A DNA stretch of 32,492 nucleotides from Prochlorococcus sp. AG-679-K21 (GTDB lineage Bacteria; Cyanobacteriota; Cyanobacteriia; PCC-6307; Cyanobiaceae): the NCBI GenBank assembly GCA_003208885.1, contig QCUP01000009.1, positions 1 to 32,492 on the forward strand. The letters run 5' to 3'. Below are positions 18,298-24,645 of the stretch, piece after piece. The translations under genes and the position numbers were made by a program. The notes beneath the pieces are model-generated. The model was not told the DNA's origin, did not search any database, and saw nothing but the letters and a program-made list of their open reading frames with translations. Numbering within the stretch: the stretch's first letter is position 1; every line of letters begins with the position of its first letter.

Positions 18298-18307
18298 CGA
18301 CTGTCAA
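18298..18307 (-). promoter_or_regulatory. Third copy of the TTGACAGTCG 10-mer
   Basis: Minus-strand TTGACAGTCG followed by CCATAAAATT and a short ATG frame that stops within a few codons, so any gene it once served is gone. Confidence 0.3.
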
Positions 18308-18327
18308 TCTATAAAATTTAAGAAATA

Positions 18328-18353
18328 AAAAAGACCCCTTTAAGGGTCTTTTT
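18328..18353. terminator. Bidirectional intrinsic terminator
   Basis: AAAAAGACCC (18328-18337) pairs with GGGTCTTTTT (18344-18353), six-base loop; T-tract on one side, A-tract on the other. It closes the clpS transcript. Confidence 0.8.
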
Positions 18354-18711
18354 ATTAATGACGACAGAAGGAGATCTATTTGATAATCAGATTAAGAGTT
18401 TTCTTAAAACTAGTTTTGCTAGTAAAAGTGATTACTCACTTCTTCAGATTTTACTAACGACTTTTTTTAAGATAGTTCAGAATTAATCTCGAAATTTTAA
18501 TTTCTGATTGCTTAACTTTCCTTCCTGAAAGGTCAGAGAGTTAATTACCTTGGTATTACAGACCATGGATTAGTGAAGATCTAATGGTCAACCTTGGTCG
18601 ACTCGATCACCAAACCTGTCGTGTTATTAAATTAATCGGTCTCAAAAATTTTGCATGAATCCTTAAGATTGATTTAATCATGATTAATCAAATCTTTAAT
18701 CCTTGTTCAAG
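18354..18711. other. Mostly non-coding stretch with weak hairpins
   Basis: A 42-codon frame (18358-18486, MTTEGDLFDNQ start) lacks a ribosome site and follows a terminator, so it is doubtful. From 18510 to 18620 several short inverted repeats (ATTAG/CTAAT, GGT/ACC) suggest a structured transcript, but no known RNA family is recognised. Confidence 0.3.
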
Positions 18712-18723
18712 TAGAATAGGTCA

Positions 18724-18795
18724 ATCAGAAACTCCTCACACACTAATTTCTGATAATTAAACGCCCTGATTCGTAAGAATAAGGGTGTTTTTTTA
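18724..18795 (+). ncRNA. Yfr1-like small RNA
   Basis: Contains ACTCCTCACACAC (18731-18743), the ultraconserved motif of the cyanobacterial Yfr1 RNA, which represses outer-membrane porin mRNAs in MED4. A strong terminator follows: AACGCCCT (18760-18767) with AGGGTGTT (18782-18789) and seven T. A TAGAAT -10 lies at 18712-18717. Here the motif is bracketed by TCAGAAA/TTTCTGA, so it may fold as a loop rather than the open linker I recall for Yfr1. Yfr1 normally lies by guaB-trxA, so this may be an additional copy. Confidence 0.6.
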
Positions 18796-18903
18796 ATGAA
18801 ACTAAGTCCTAAAAGAGTTAATTGGTATATGTGTCGAATAAGTAACATTACTTATCCCCTTCCACCAAAAAAAATAATATGTAATAGATTTAATTTGTGT
18901 GTA

Positions 18904-18992
18904 GGAGAGGTTTTACTAAAACCGTGGAAACAAGGAAACACTTCATTTAGTAAAACCAGAAAAAGACCCCTAGTTATAGGGGCCTTTTTTTT
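18904..18992 (+). ncRNA. Yfr2-family small RNA
   Basis: A perfect 12-bp stem (GGTTTTACTAAA 18909-18920 with TTTAGTAAAACC 18946-18957) presents two GGAAACA motifs (18926-18932, 18934-18940) in its loop, the hallmark of the Yfr2-Yfr5 family. A CCCCTA/TAGGGG terminator and eight T end it at about 18992. The length near 90 nt fits. The 5' end is estimated. Confidence 0.8.
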
Positions 18993-19063
18993 ATCTAAAT
19001 TTTCTTTTTGTGGTTTATGTAGCTCTTTATTATTTTTATTTAGTAGTGAGGGTTGCTTACCTT

Positions 19064-19207
19064 TTACTTTTTATAAATGAATTTTTGTATATCTTCAAAA
19101 AGGGTTGATTTAGAGCGAAAAAAACCATTTGAATTTAAATAAGATTTACCTTTTTCTATATTTTCAATTCTTTTTTCATAAGAATTATCATCTAAATCTT
19201 TTTGCAT
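19064..19207 (-). CDS. Hypothetical small protein, 47 residues
   Basis: Starts at ATG 19207 (a GTG 13 codons upstream is possible). Charged and soluble: KDLDDNSYEKRIENIEKG then FFRSKSTLFEDIQKFI. No family recognised; moderate doubt that it is a gene. Confidence 0.4.
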   Translation of the reverse strand: MQKDLDDNSYEKRIENIEKGKSYLNSNGFFRSKSTLFEDIQKFIYKK

Positions 19208-19342
19208 AAAAAAAATAGTGGGAGTCTTATTCTGAATAATGCTCACAAAAAAGCGGTTACCTTAAATACAAAATTCAGATCTTTTTTGAATTGCTTCTCA
19301 TTCAAACTAAAGAACTAATAAAAAAGTTTCTTTCTTAAATAT

Positions 19343-19480
19343 CTAAGAATCTTTTGATATTTTGTTCTTCATGTCCTCAATATTATTAATTAATTTGTCT
19401 AACCATTCTGTATTGTCCTCTGGTTTTAGATATGTAATTTTTGGTTGATTAATTTCAAGAGTCTCGAAATCTCCACTCAT
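19343..19480 (-). CDS. Hypothetical small acidic protein, 45 residues
   Basis: ATG at 19480 is chosen because AAGGAGA lies 4 to 5 bases upstream; the longer frame to 19537 would include this ribosome site as coding. Sequence MSGDFETLEINQPKITYLKP then a helix EWLDKLINNIEDMKNKI. Unknown function. Confidence 0.6.
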   Translation of the reverse strand: MSGDFETLEINQPKITYLKPEDNTEWLDKLINNIEDMKNKISKDS

Positions 19481-19556
19481 AAATTCTCCTTCGTAAATTA
19501 TTCTAAACTTTATATATGGTCTAATTGATTTAAACAAAACACTGAGTATCTAATGT

Positions 19557-19589
19557 GTGCGGTTTGATGAACATATAGGTACGGAAATA
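19557..19589. repeat. Three 11-bp periodic units, copy 1
   Basis: GTGCGGTTTGA, TGAACATATAG, GTACGGAAATA in direct succession. Units 1 and 3 share GTRCGG at a 22-bp offset. A matching block occurs at 32050-32082. It lies between the 45-residue minus gene and the plus gene at 19709. Confidence 0.45.
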
Positions 19590-19708
19590 GGTATGTTTTT
19601 TTAGCCATTTAAATCTATGGCTGACTTAGATTAAAAACATGGTTGTCATGAGTCGGTTACGTTGCTAAAACTGAAATCAACCATAAACTTTAAATTGCAT
19701 TTAATAAA

Positions 19709-19891
19709 ATGACTTACTACAGTTGCTTTGATCAAAAAGGAAACATAATTGCTCGCTGTCAGACTAAAGAAGATATCGAAGTTTTAAAGAAAATGGGCAG
19801 AATAATAGTTGAGGTTAAAGAAATGAAAAATGAAGAATCTGTTGTCTGTTCTTTAACTGGTAGTCCGTCCGATTACAACGAAGATTATTAA
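19709..19891 (+). CDS. Hypothetical small protein, 60 residues
   Basis: MTYYSCFDQKGNIIARCQTK followed by EDIEVLKKMGRIIVEVKEM and an acidic tail. Three cysteines, no membrane helix. Probably a single compact fold. The next small gene starts 4 bp after its stop. No family recognised. Confidence 0.6.
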   Translation: MTYYSCFDQKGNIIARCQTKEDIEVLKKMGRIIVEVKEMKNEESVVCSLTGSPSDYNEDY

Positions 19892-19895
19892 GAAT

Positions 19896-20027
19896 ATGAC
19901 TCAAAGAACAATTCAATTAAATCAACATGGAAGATCAGGAGTTCTTTTGTTGGTTGCATTGAATAGCATTTATACTTTCTTTTCTACTTTTGAAAAAGCA
20001 TTAACGGATCGCGAAAGAGCGAGATAA
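19896..20027 (+). CDS. Small membrane-segment protein, 43 residues
   Basis: Polar start MTQRTIQLNQHGRSG, a hydrophobic segment VLLLVALNSIYTFFSTF and a charged tail EKALTDRERAR. Four bp after the preceding gene, probably cotranscribed. Confidence 0.5.
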   Translation: MTQRTIQLNQHGRSGVLLLVALNSIYTFFSTFEKALTDRERAR

Positions 20028-20069
20028 AAATATTTAGTTATTTGTGGATTTAATGTCAATCAATAAAAA

Positions 20070-20226
20070 GTTCGAATGAGGTTCGAATGGAATTTTTTGT
20101 AAAAAATAAAAAACTTGCTATGACTAGCAAAATGAATCTCGCGCACTTTTCATTAGCCAAAAATTTTCTTCAGTCATATCAAGGTATTAGAAGAATATTG
20201 CAAAGTGTGGATAGGGTGTGGACGGA
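20070..20226. other. Attachment-like site 5: complete, with exact EVE start core
   Basis: Left pair GTTCGAATGAG (20070-20080) and GTTCGAATGGA (20081-20091). The core region 20146-20181 is identical over 36 bases to 7504-7539, the first codons of the EVE gene and its leader. Right pair GTGTGGATAGG (20205-20215) and GTGTGGACGGA (20216-20226). This appears to be the EVE junction of an older insertion. Confidence 0.7.
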
Positions 20227-20262
20227 ATAGTTTCTACACCCCTTTATTAACCTATTATCCAT

Positions 20263-20301
20263 CAAAGTCTCTATTTAGGAAAGTGAAGAGTGGGATGGGG
20301 T
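20263..20301. repeat. Palindromic island repeat, copy c
   Basis: Diverged copy (CTCTATTTAGGA, then AAGTGAAGAGTGGGATGGGG), 36 bp after the right arm pair of site 5. Downstream similarity with copy b extends to about 20360. Confidence 0.6.
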
Positions 20302-20451
20302 AAATCTTAGTTAGGAATAATTGATAAAAGAAGCTTTAGAGATTATTGTCCAAAATACAATTCTGACTAACTTTATAGAAGGGGTTGGATGCGGGCTATT
20401 GACGCTGGACAGCAGATCCCTTGAATTTGCTTTCTTAGATAAAAATATTAT

Positions 20452-21210
20452 ATGAAAAAAAAATCGCGAGATTATTATCTAGAAATTTTAAATTTATCAG
20501 AAGATTTTAATATCTATGCGCTTAAGAAGGCGTATAGAAGAGAAGCTAAAAAGTGGCATCCTGATCTGAACAAAGAAATAATCCTTACTGAAGAGAGGAT
20601 TAAGTTAATAAATGAAGCATATGAATTTTTAAAAACTTCCAAAAGAAGAATAGCAACCAAGGGGAAGGAATCTACTTCAAATGCATATCAGAAGGAATCT
20701 ACTTCAAATGCATATCAGAAAGAATCAACGAAGAGGAAGGAATCTACTTCAAATGCATATCAGAAAAACGCGATCAGAGAAAAGAAATCAAGATTTTTCT
20801 CGCTAAAAGTTACCCCCTTAATAATGGGCGTTATCTTAATAACATTAATTCAAATTTTTCCCCGTATACTTTGGAAAGTCTATTCACCGCCGAAATATTA
20901 TACAGATTCAATAAAAGCTTCATTAGTGAATGGTATTAAAGAATGCTTTAACCGTTATTTAGAAAAAAAATCTACAAAATTCTCTGATTCACAATTTTTT
21001 TCATCAAACAATTACGAAGGTTACTACATGAGTACATTAGTATCGATCAATAATAGTAATACTTGTTTTCAGGCACAAGCATTCCCTGAATTAAGATTTA
21101 AAGACAAACTCACAAGGTTCGATATCGAGCTGAATCTTAGAACAGGAATAATATCTAAAACTTGTGATGACCCATCAAAATATGGATGCAATGAAGGAAA
21201 TACTTGGTAG
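20452..21210 (+). CDS. J-domain membrane protein with internal repeats and a possible pilin-like end
   Basis: 252 residues. An N-terminal J domain (1-65) carries the HPD motif (36-38) that stimulates Hsp70 ATPase. Then come three KESTSNAYQ repeats (72-80, 81-89, 96-104), near-identical at DNA level, and a membrane helix (about 119-137). The C-terminal domain begins SIKASLVNGIKECFNRYL and has four cysteines (165, 205, 238, 246); this start resembles the C-terminal domain of cyanobacterial type IV pilin-like proteins, which is inference. J domain on the cytoplasmic side, C-domain outside. A partner Hsp70 is unknown; the Hsp70-like gene at 4217 is a candidate only by chance of proximity. Confidence 0.85.
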   Translation: MKKKSRDYYLEILNLSEDFNIYALKKAYRREAKKWHPDLNKEIILTEERIKLINEAYEFLKTSKRRIATKGKESTSNAYQKESTSNAYQKESTKRKESTSNAYQKNAIREKKSRFFSLKVTPLIMGVILITLIQIFPRILWKVYSPPKYYTDSIKASLVNGIKECFNRYLEKKSTKFSDSQFFSSNNYEGYYMSTLVSINNSNTCFQAQAFPELRFKDKLTRFDIELNLRTGIISKTCDDPSKYGCNEGNTW

Positions 21211-21234
21211 ATATGCCAATGAATGAACCAATAC

Positions 21235-21266
21235 CAAAGTTCCTATTTAGGAAAGTGATGGGTGGT
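21235..21266. repeat. Palindromic island repeat, copy d
   Basis: TTCCTATTTAGGAA followed by AGTGATGGGTGGT, then divergence. Unlike other copies it sits left of a site (site 6), just after the J-domain gene. Confidence 0.65.
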
Positions 21267-21317
21267 TTTAGAAATATCTAATGTCTTATTAAATCAATAA
21301 ATTAGAGGAAATTGCAA

Positions 21318-21452
21318 ATCGTGAACATTTTTTTATAGGTTTTTGAAATCCATTGCTATGACTGCTGGCAAATGGTTCATTAACCAGTAGTTAGGTTCAG
21401 TCATATTAGTTATTTAGAAGAAAGTTACGATGTGGAACGGTGTGTGAATATA
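21318..21452. other. Attachment-like site 6: core with degenerate arms
   Basis: Only one ATCGTGAACAT (21318-21328) remains on the left, 49 bp before the core, the same spacing as the inner unit of site 2. The core CATTAACCAGTAG starts at 21378 and on the minus strand reads M-T-E-P-N-Y-W-L-M, an alternative EVE start. The right arm (about 21431-21450) is eroded. Confidence 0.5.
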
Positions 21453-21573
21453 TTGAGTATTTGCTACTCTCTGACAAAGTTCTATGCACCGATTTATTTA
21501 ATCTAATTTACCGTATAAAAAAATAAATTAAAAAATATAGAAACAGATCTCCAGAGATATAATTTTTTATAAT

Positions 21574-21792
21574 TTAACAACAAGAGCAACAGCTATCAGA
21601 TTCAGATTCGGGATGAATAGAAGTTAGTGCATCTGCAATATCTCTCAGCATATCTGCAACATATTCAGGAGGGCACCCAAATTTATTAACATAAGCAACA
21701 CTTTGTTTTGCCATATCTGTATAGGCAGGCAAAATCATGTTGTCTAGCTGGTCTTTAGTTGGTTGCCACTTTAACTCGCAATTATCTGACAT
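21574..21792 (-). CDS. Small protein with CCSCC tail
   Basis: 72 residues. A helical body (QPTKDQLDNMILPAYTDMAK, then YVNKFGCPPEYVADMLRDI) ends in SDSCCSCC, a candidate metal-binding tail. Divergent from the metallothionein-like gene at 22021, with the Fur/Zur-like box between them. Function unknown; a metal link is inferred from the cysteines and the neighbour. Confidence 0.65.
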   Translation of the reverse strand: MSDNCELKWQPTKDQLDNMILPAYTDMAKQSVAYVNKFGCPPEYVADMLRDIADALTSIHPESESDSCCSCC

Positions 21793-21914
21793 CTGTGAAA
21801 GTAATATTTAATTTTTAGTTTAATGACTAAAAAACAATTGACAATAAGTCTGTATACTTTTTACTATCTAAAGTTTTGAATTCTAATTAAGGGTTGTATA
21901 TTTATTTTTTAATA

Positions 21915-21929
21915 TGATTATCATTTTCA
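21915..21929. promoter_or_regulatory. Fur/Zur-like operator
   Basis: TGATTATCATTTTCA fits the 7-1-7 inverted repeat TGATAATnATTATCA at 12 of 14 defined positions. It lies in the 228-bp divergent gap between the CCSCC-tail gene and the metallothionein-like gene. Which Fur-family regulator would use it cannot be told. Confidence 0.5.
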
Positions 21930-22020
21930 TTATTTATTATCAATGAAAGCGTTATAGTCAGTGTTTGATTGCTTTTTAGTCTTGTATTCTTTATAATTAA
22001 ATTCGAATATTTAATTTATT

Positions 22021-22161
22021 ATGATTACTGCCTTATTAAATAATATTCTTATCAATAAGATATCTATTTCTAATAAAGAGGAAGTATGTCCTGGATGTGG
22101 ATGCACTTGTCCTTGTGAGTGTAAAGATTGCGCAGAATGCTCAACTTGTGGCGATCATTAA
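22021..22161 (+). CDS. Metallothionein-like cysteine-rich peptide
   Basis: 46 residues. After a hydrophobic start MITALLNNILINKISIS the sequence VCPGCGCTCPCECKDCAECS carries CxxC and CxC spacings and nine cysteines in total. This fits a small metal-binding (zinc, copper or cadmium) peptide. It is not the classic SmtA form, so the family call is tentative. Probably controlled by the box at 21915. Confidence 0.65.
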   Translation: MITALLNNILINKISISNKEEVCPGCGCTCPCECKDCAECSTCGDH

Positions 22162-22438
22162 AATTTATAAATTTTAAAAAACTTGTTATAGCTTCATTCT
22201 TAACCTTGCTGTTCAGACAGATTTGCTTATCTGTTCACACATGAGCATTTGATTGAGGCTATTGCTGTATTTTGTATTGTTTCTATAGAACTACGCACCA
22301 GACCCTTAAGCTGTTTTTGGAGCGAAAACCTTAATGTCTTTCCTCCATTATCTGCAGCCCTTAACTAAATGATCTCCTTGAGGAATAAGCCTCTAGTGAA
22401 AGGGACAGGTCAAGATAGTTACACATTGATCTGTCGTG
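22162..22438. other. Gene-free stretch, possibly an untranslated RNA
   Basis: No credible protein frame. Short inverted repeats occur (ACAGAT/ATCTGT near 22219-22235, GAGG/CCTC near 22380-22394). The segment is less AT-rich than its surroundings and ends in CTGTCGTGCTG just before site 7. No RNA family recognised. Confidence 0.25.
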
Positions 22439-22513
22439 CTGTAGCCAGTAGTTAGGTTCATTCATAGTCTATAATTTGCGAGAAATAGTACTGCTGGTAT
22501 TGTGCTGGTATGG
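22439..22513. other. Attachment-like site 7: partial core and right arm pair
   Basis: The core retains AGCCAGTAG (from 22443), reading M-N-E-P-N-Y-W-L on the minus strand. The right pair is TGCTGGTATTG (22492-22502) and TGCTGGTATGG (22503-22513), 10 of 11 identical. No left arm is visible. Confidence 0.55.
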
Positions 22514-22587
22514 CATTTTGTTAACTTTTTCGTAAGTCAGCCAAATTAAAAGCATTTTATTTAGTTTATCGAACAATATTAGTCGAA

Positions 22588-22626
22588 GAAAGTTCCCATA
22601 AAGGAAAGTGATGGGTGGTATGGGGT
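22588..22626. repeat. Palindromic island repeat, copy e
   Basis: Diverged palindrome (TTCCCATAAAGGAA) followed by AGTGATGGGTGGTATGGGGT. The loop has changed but the outer TTCC/GGAA pairing is kept. It lies 74 bp after the right arm pair of site 7. Confidence 0.65.
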
Positions 22627-22731
22627 CAATTATCCTTGCATGTACGTATATATTCGACCTCATAAATTTCTGTATAAACCCCGCCATTGATACTGAAAAA
22701 TAGGTTTATCGTATGAAATTTGTTTAATGTA

Positions 22732-22760
22732 GAACAGTTTTAAGAACAGTTTTTAGAACA
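22732..22760. repeat. Tandem 12-bp GAACAG repeats
   Basis: GAACAGTTTTAA (22732-22743), GAACAGTTTTTA (22744-22755), then GAACA. The period is 12 rather than 11, and no core lies nearby. Between 22627 and 22840 there is no gene. Confidence 0.4.
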
Positions 22761-22840
22761 AAATATAGGGTTATGAAATTTTTCGACTTATACAAATGTC
22801 TTAATAGGTTGACATAAGAGTTTTGTATATTGCTAATACA

Positions 22841-22970
22841 CTTCGAATAAGGTTATTTAGGTCAGTTACTAAATCCTCGTGGAAAAGACTTTAGTGAATT
22901 TCTTTTACTGGTTACTAATGAGATCAGCCGAATCTCATTACGGTGAATCTTTATTTCCAGTAAGAGTTCC
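22841..22970 (+). ncRNA. Structured leader or small RNA with nested hairpins
   Basis: Hairpin 1: ACTAAA (22868-22873) with TTTAGT (22890-22895). Closing stem TTACTGG (22905-22911) with CCAGTAA (22957-22963) encloses a 9-bp hairpin, TAATGAGAT (22916-22924) with ATCTCATTA (22932-22940). TTGACA near 22809 and TGCTAATAC suggest a promoter, though the spacer is long (19). It lies about 160 bp before the Nif11-like gene, so a regulatory leader is possible. No known riboswitch class recognised. Confidence 0.45.
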
Positions 22971-23129
22971 CTCCAATTCAATTAAGCCTTTTACAAAATA
23001 ATATATTTACATTGAAAAGAAAAAATTTATACCGAATTGAATAACCTTTGATTTATTTCAATCGACCCCACTAAAATTTTGAAGGATGCTTTTATTATGA
23101 GATAGATTATTCAATTCAATTTATTTTTA

Positions 23130-23363
23130 GTGTCAGAAGATCAAATAAAAAAATTTTTAGTGGAAATCCAAAAAAACAAAAATCTTCTTGATCAAGTTTT
23201 AAGCGTTGGGACTGCTGATGAGATTGCCAAAATAGCAAATGATTCAGGATTTAAATTTACAGGAAGTGAATTAAAAAATATTTCTAATGAAGTTGTTAAT
23301 GGAGTAAAAATAAAAAGTCAAGATACATCGCCATCTTATAACTTTGGAGAAGGTGGGAATTGA
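23130..23363 (+). CDS. Nif11-leader-like protein without a core peptide
   Basis: 77 residues, apparent GTG start without a clear ribosome site. The Nif11 domain covers MSEDQIKKFLVEIQKNKNLL through VGTADEIAKIANDSGF to about residue 54. In lanthipeptide and related precursors (prochlorosins) such leaders end in a double glycine followed by a modifiable core. Here FGEGGN is the very end, with no cysteine and only one residue after GG. It is either a truncated precursor or a Nif11 protein with another role. No modification enzyme lies in the window. Confidence 0.7.
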   Translation: MSEDQIKKFLVEIQKNKNLLDQVLSVGTADEIAKIANDSGFKFTGSELKNISNEVVNGVKIKSQDTSPSYNFGEGGN

Positions 23364-23386
23364 TATAATCTTCTTTAAAAGAATTG

Positions 23387-23809
23387 CTAAACTTTATTTA
23401 TCCTACCTCCATAGCACCCATTACCAATTTTAAAAAAACTAGAAGTAGCTTTTAGTAATTCTCTATCATTGCTAACCTTTGATAGCTTTAGGGATAAACC
23501 TGAAAATAGAACTTTATTCACTTCATGGGATTTGATTTCTGTTTGATAAGGATGCCATATTTTATTACCCTTTAGGAGTATCGCATCTCCACTTAATTTA
23601 ATATTTGTGTTTTCAAAGCTCCAGCTTGAAGGCTTTATTTGAGTTGGTTTGTGTGTGTAAAAAGTACCTCTAATATTTTTCTCATTTGAAATGGTTCCTT
23701 TGAGCGCATTAGATCTTCTTTCAGATAAAACTATAGAAATACTAGGGACGTCTTCTGAAACTAAAACACAATTTATAGGTTGTATTATGTCAACTAAAAG
23801 AAAATACAA
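23387..23809 (-). CDS. Hypothetical protein, possibly 5'-truncated
   Basis: 140 residues from a TTG start, with an in-frame stop directly upstream, so the true N-terminus may have been lost. Content looks like a beta-rich domain (SISIVLSERRSNALKGTI, then GTFYTHKPTQIKPSSWSF) with KIGNGCYGGRINKV at the end. Family not recognised. Confidence 0.45.
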   Translation of the reverse strand: MYFLLVDIIQPINCVLVSEDVPSISIVLSERRSNALKGTISNEKNIRGTFYTHKPTQIKPSSWSFENTNIKLSGDAILLKGNKIWHPYQTEIKSHEVNKVLFSGLSLKLSKVSNDRELLKATSSFFKIGNGCYGGRINKV

Positions 23810-23866
23810 TTACTTTAAAAAAATAAGTTAATTACTTATGAGTTTATACCAATCATCAATAATTTC

Positions 23867-23947
23867 TTAATGCCAAAGTAGCCAAAATAAAACACAACCA
23901 TAAATAACACCTGATAAAACTATTACTGGAAGCAGAAAGCTTTTCAT
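23867..23947 (-). CDS. Single-helix membrane peptide, 26 residues
   Basis: MKSFLLPVIVLSGVIYGC followed by VLFWLLWH: one transmembrane segment. Its ATG overlaps the upstream stop as ATGA, so translation is probably coupled. Comparable in size to low-mass photosystem subunits, but no specific match recognised. Confidence 0.5.
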   Translation of the reverse strand: MKSFLLPVIVLSGVIYGCVLFWLLWH

Positions 23948-24114
23948 TTAATTAAAAATTTATCTAAACCATTTTGTTGGACGTATATAAAAAACCAAAT
24001 AGAAACAGATAGATTTAATAGTACTGTCAGTGATATAGAAATTATTAAAAACTTCTTCCCAACCCCATTTTGGGAAGAAGTTTTAACTGAAGTTGAAATT
24101 GACTCAAGTTCCAT
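23944..24114 (-). CDS. Single-helix membrane protein, 56 residues
   Basis: Polar N-terminus MELESISTSVKTSSQNGVGK, then membrane segment FLIISISLTVLLNLSVSIWF and a short tail. It forms a two-gene unit with the 26-residue peptide. A perfect 15-bp inverted repeat lies within its codons (24048-24084). Confidence 0.6.
   Translation of the reverse strand: MELESISTSVKTSSQNGVGKKFLIISISLTVLLNLSVSIWFFIYVQQNGLDKFLIK
24048..24084. repeat. Perfect 15-bp inverted repeat inside a gene
   Basis: AAAACTTCTTCCCAA (24048-24062) with its exact complement (24070-24084), seven-base loop. On the minus strand it is followed by TTTTTAATAATTT, so it could act as an attenuator in the coding region. The gap 24115-24417 that follows is extremely AT-rich, with no gene; it should hold the promoters of both flanking units. 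Confidence 0.55.
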
Positions 24115-24417
24115 AAAAAAGAGTTAATTACTTATTAGTTTATACCAACTTTAAAAAATAGATTTTTAATTGAAATTCTTTATTAAAAAGAGATTTAAAA
24201 TCTTTCAAACACTATTATGTATTTAAAGTTACTTTAACAAATATTTTTAATCTATAAATTCGTTATAATTGTATTTAAATAATAATTAATGAATACATAT
24301 TAATCATTTAATTTTTATATTTAATATTATAATTTGTCCCTTTAGTTTATAAATTTTGAACTTGAATAAATAAATAATAATATCTATGTTTATATGAGTA
24401 TTTAAATTTTAAAAAAC

Positions 24418-24633
24418 ATGGTAGGAGTAACTAAAGATCCGACATTATTTTTACTTTTAGGGACTATTGGGCTTCTATTTTTTGGTTCAATAGGATATGG
24501 AATATATACAACAGTTGGACCATCATCATATAAATTAAGAGATACAATTAAAGAGCATGCAAGGTTACATGAATTAGGTATCGCACATGGACATAATAGT
24601 CAAAACCATAATGAAGCTGACCATATACATTAA
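24418..24633 (+). CDS. PsbN-like protein with His-rich tail
   Basis: 71 residues. The segment LFFGSIGYGIYTTVGPSSYK and the following LRDTIKEHARLHE resemble PsbN (membrane helix, then GYALYTAFG, PS, LRDPFEEH). PsbN is a photosystem II assembly factor in the thylakoid. The unusual extension HARLHELGIAHGHNSQNHNE ending DHIH carries seven histidines and could bind metal. It is probably a paralogue, not the housekeeping psbN. A beheaded second copy lies at 24880. Confidence 0.65.
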   Translation: MVGVTKDPTLFLLLGTIGLLFFGSIGYGIYTTVGPSSYKLRDTIKEHARLHELGIAHGHNSQNHNEADHIH

Positions 24634-24645
24634 AAAGATATTTTA

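Noticed and set aside
18796-19080. 94-codon plus-strand frame
   Set aside because: It runs through the Yfr2-type stem, its loop motifs and the terminator; coding is unlikely.
20068-20092. GTTCGAATG as a tRNA T-arm remnant
   Set aside because: The unit is simply an 11-bp direct repeat like those at the other sites, whose sequences are unlike tRNA; no tRNA was found in the window.
22469-22687. 72-codon minus-strand frame
   Set aside because: It is made of the arm pair and palindromic repeat of site 7; no protein-like features.
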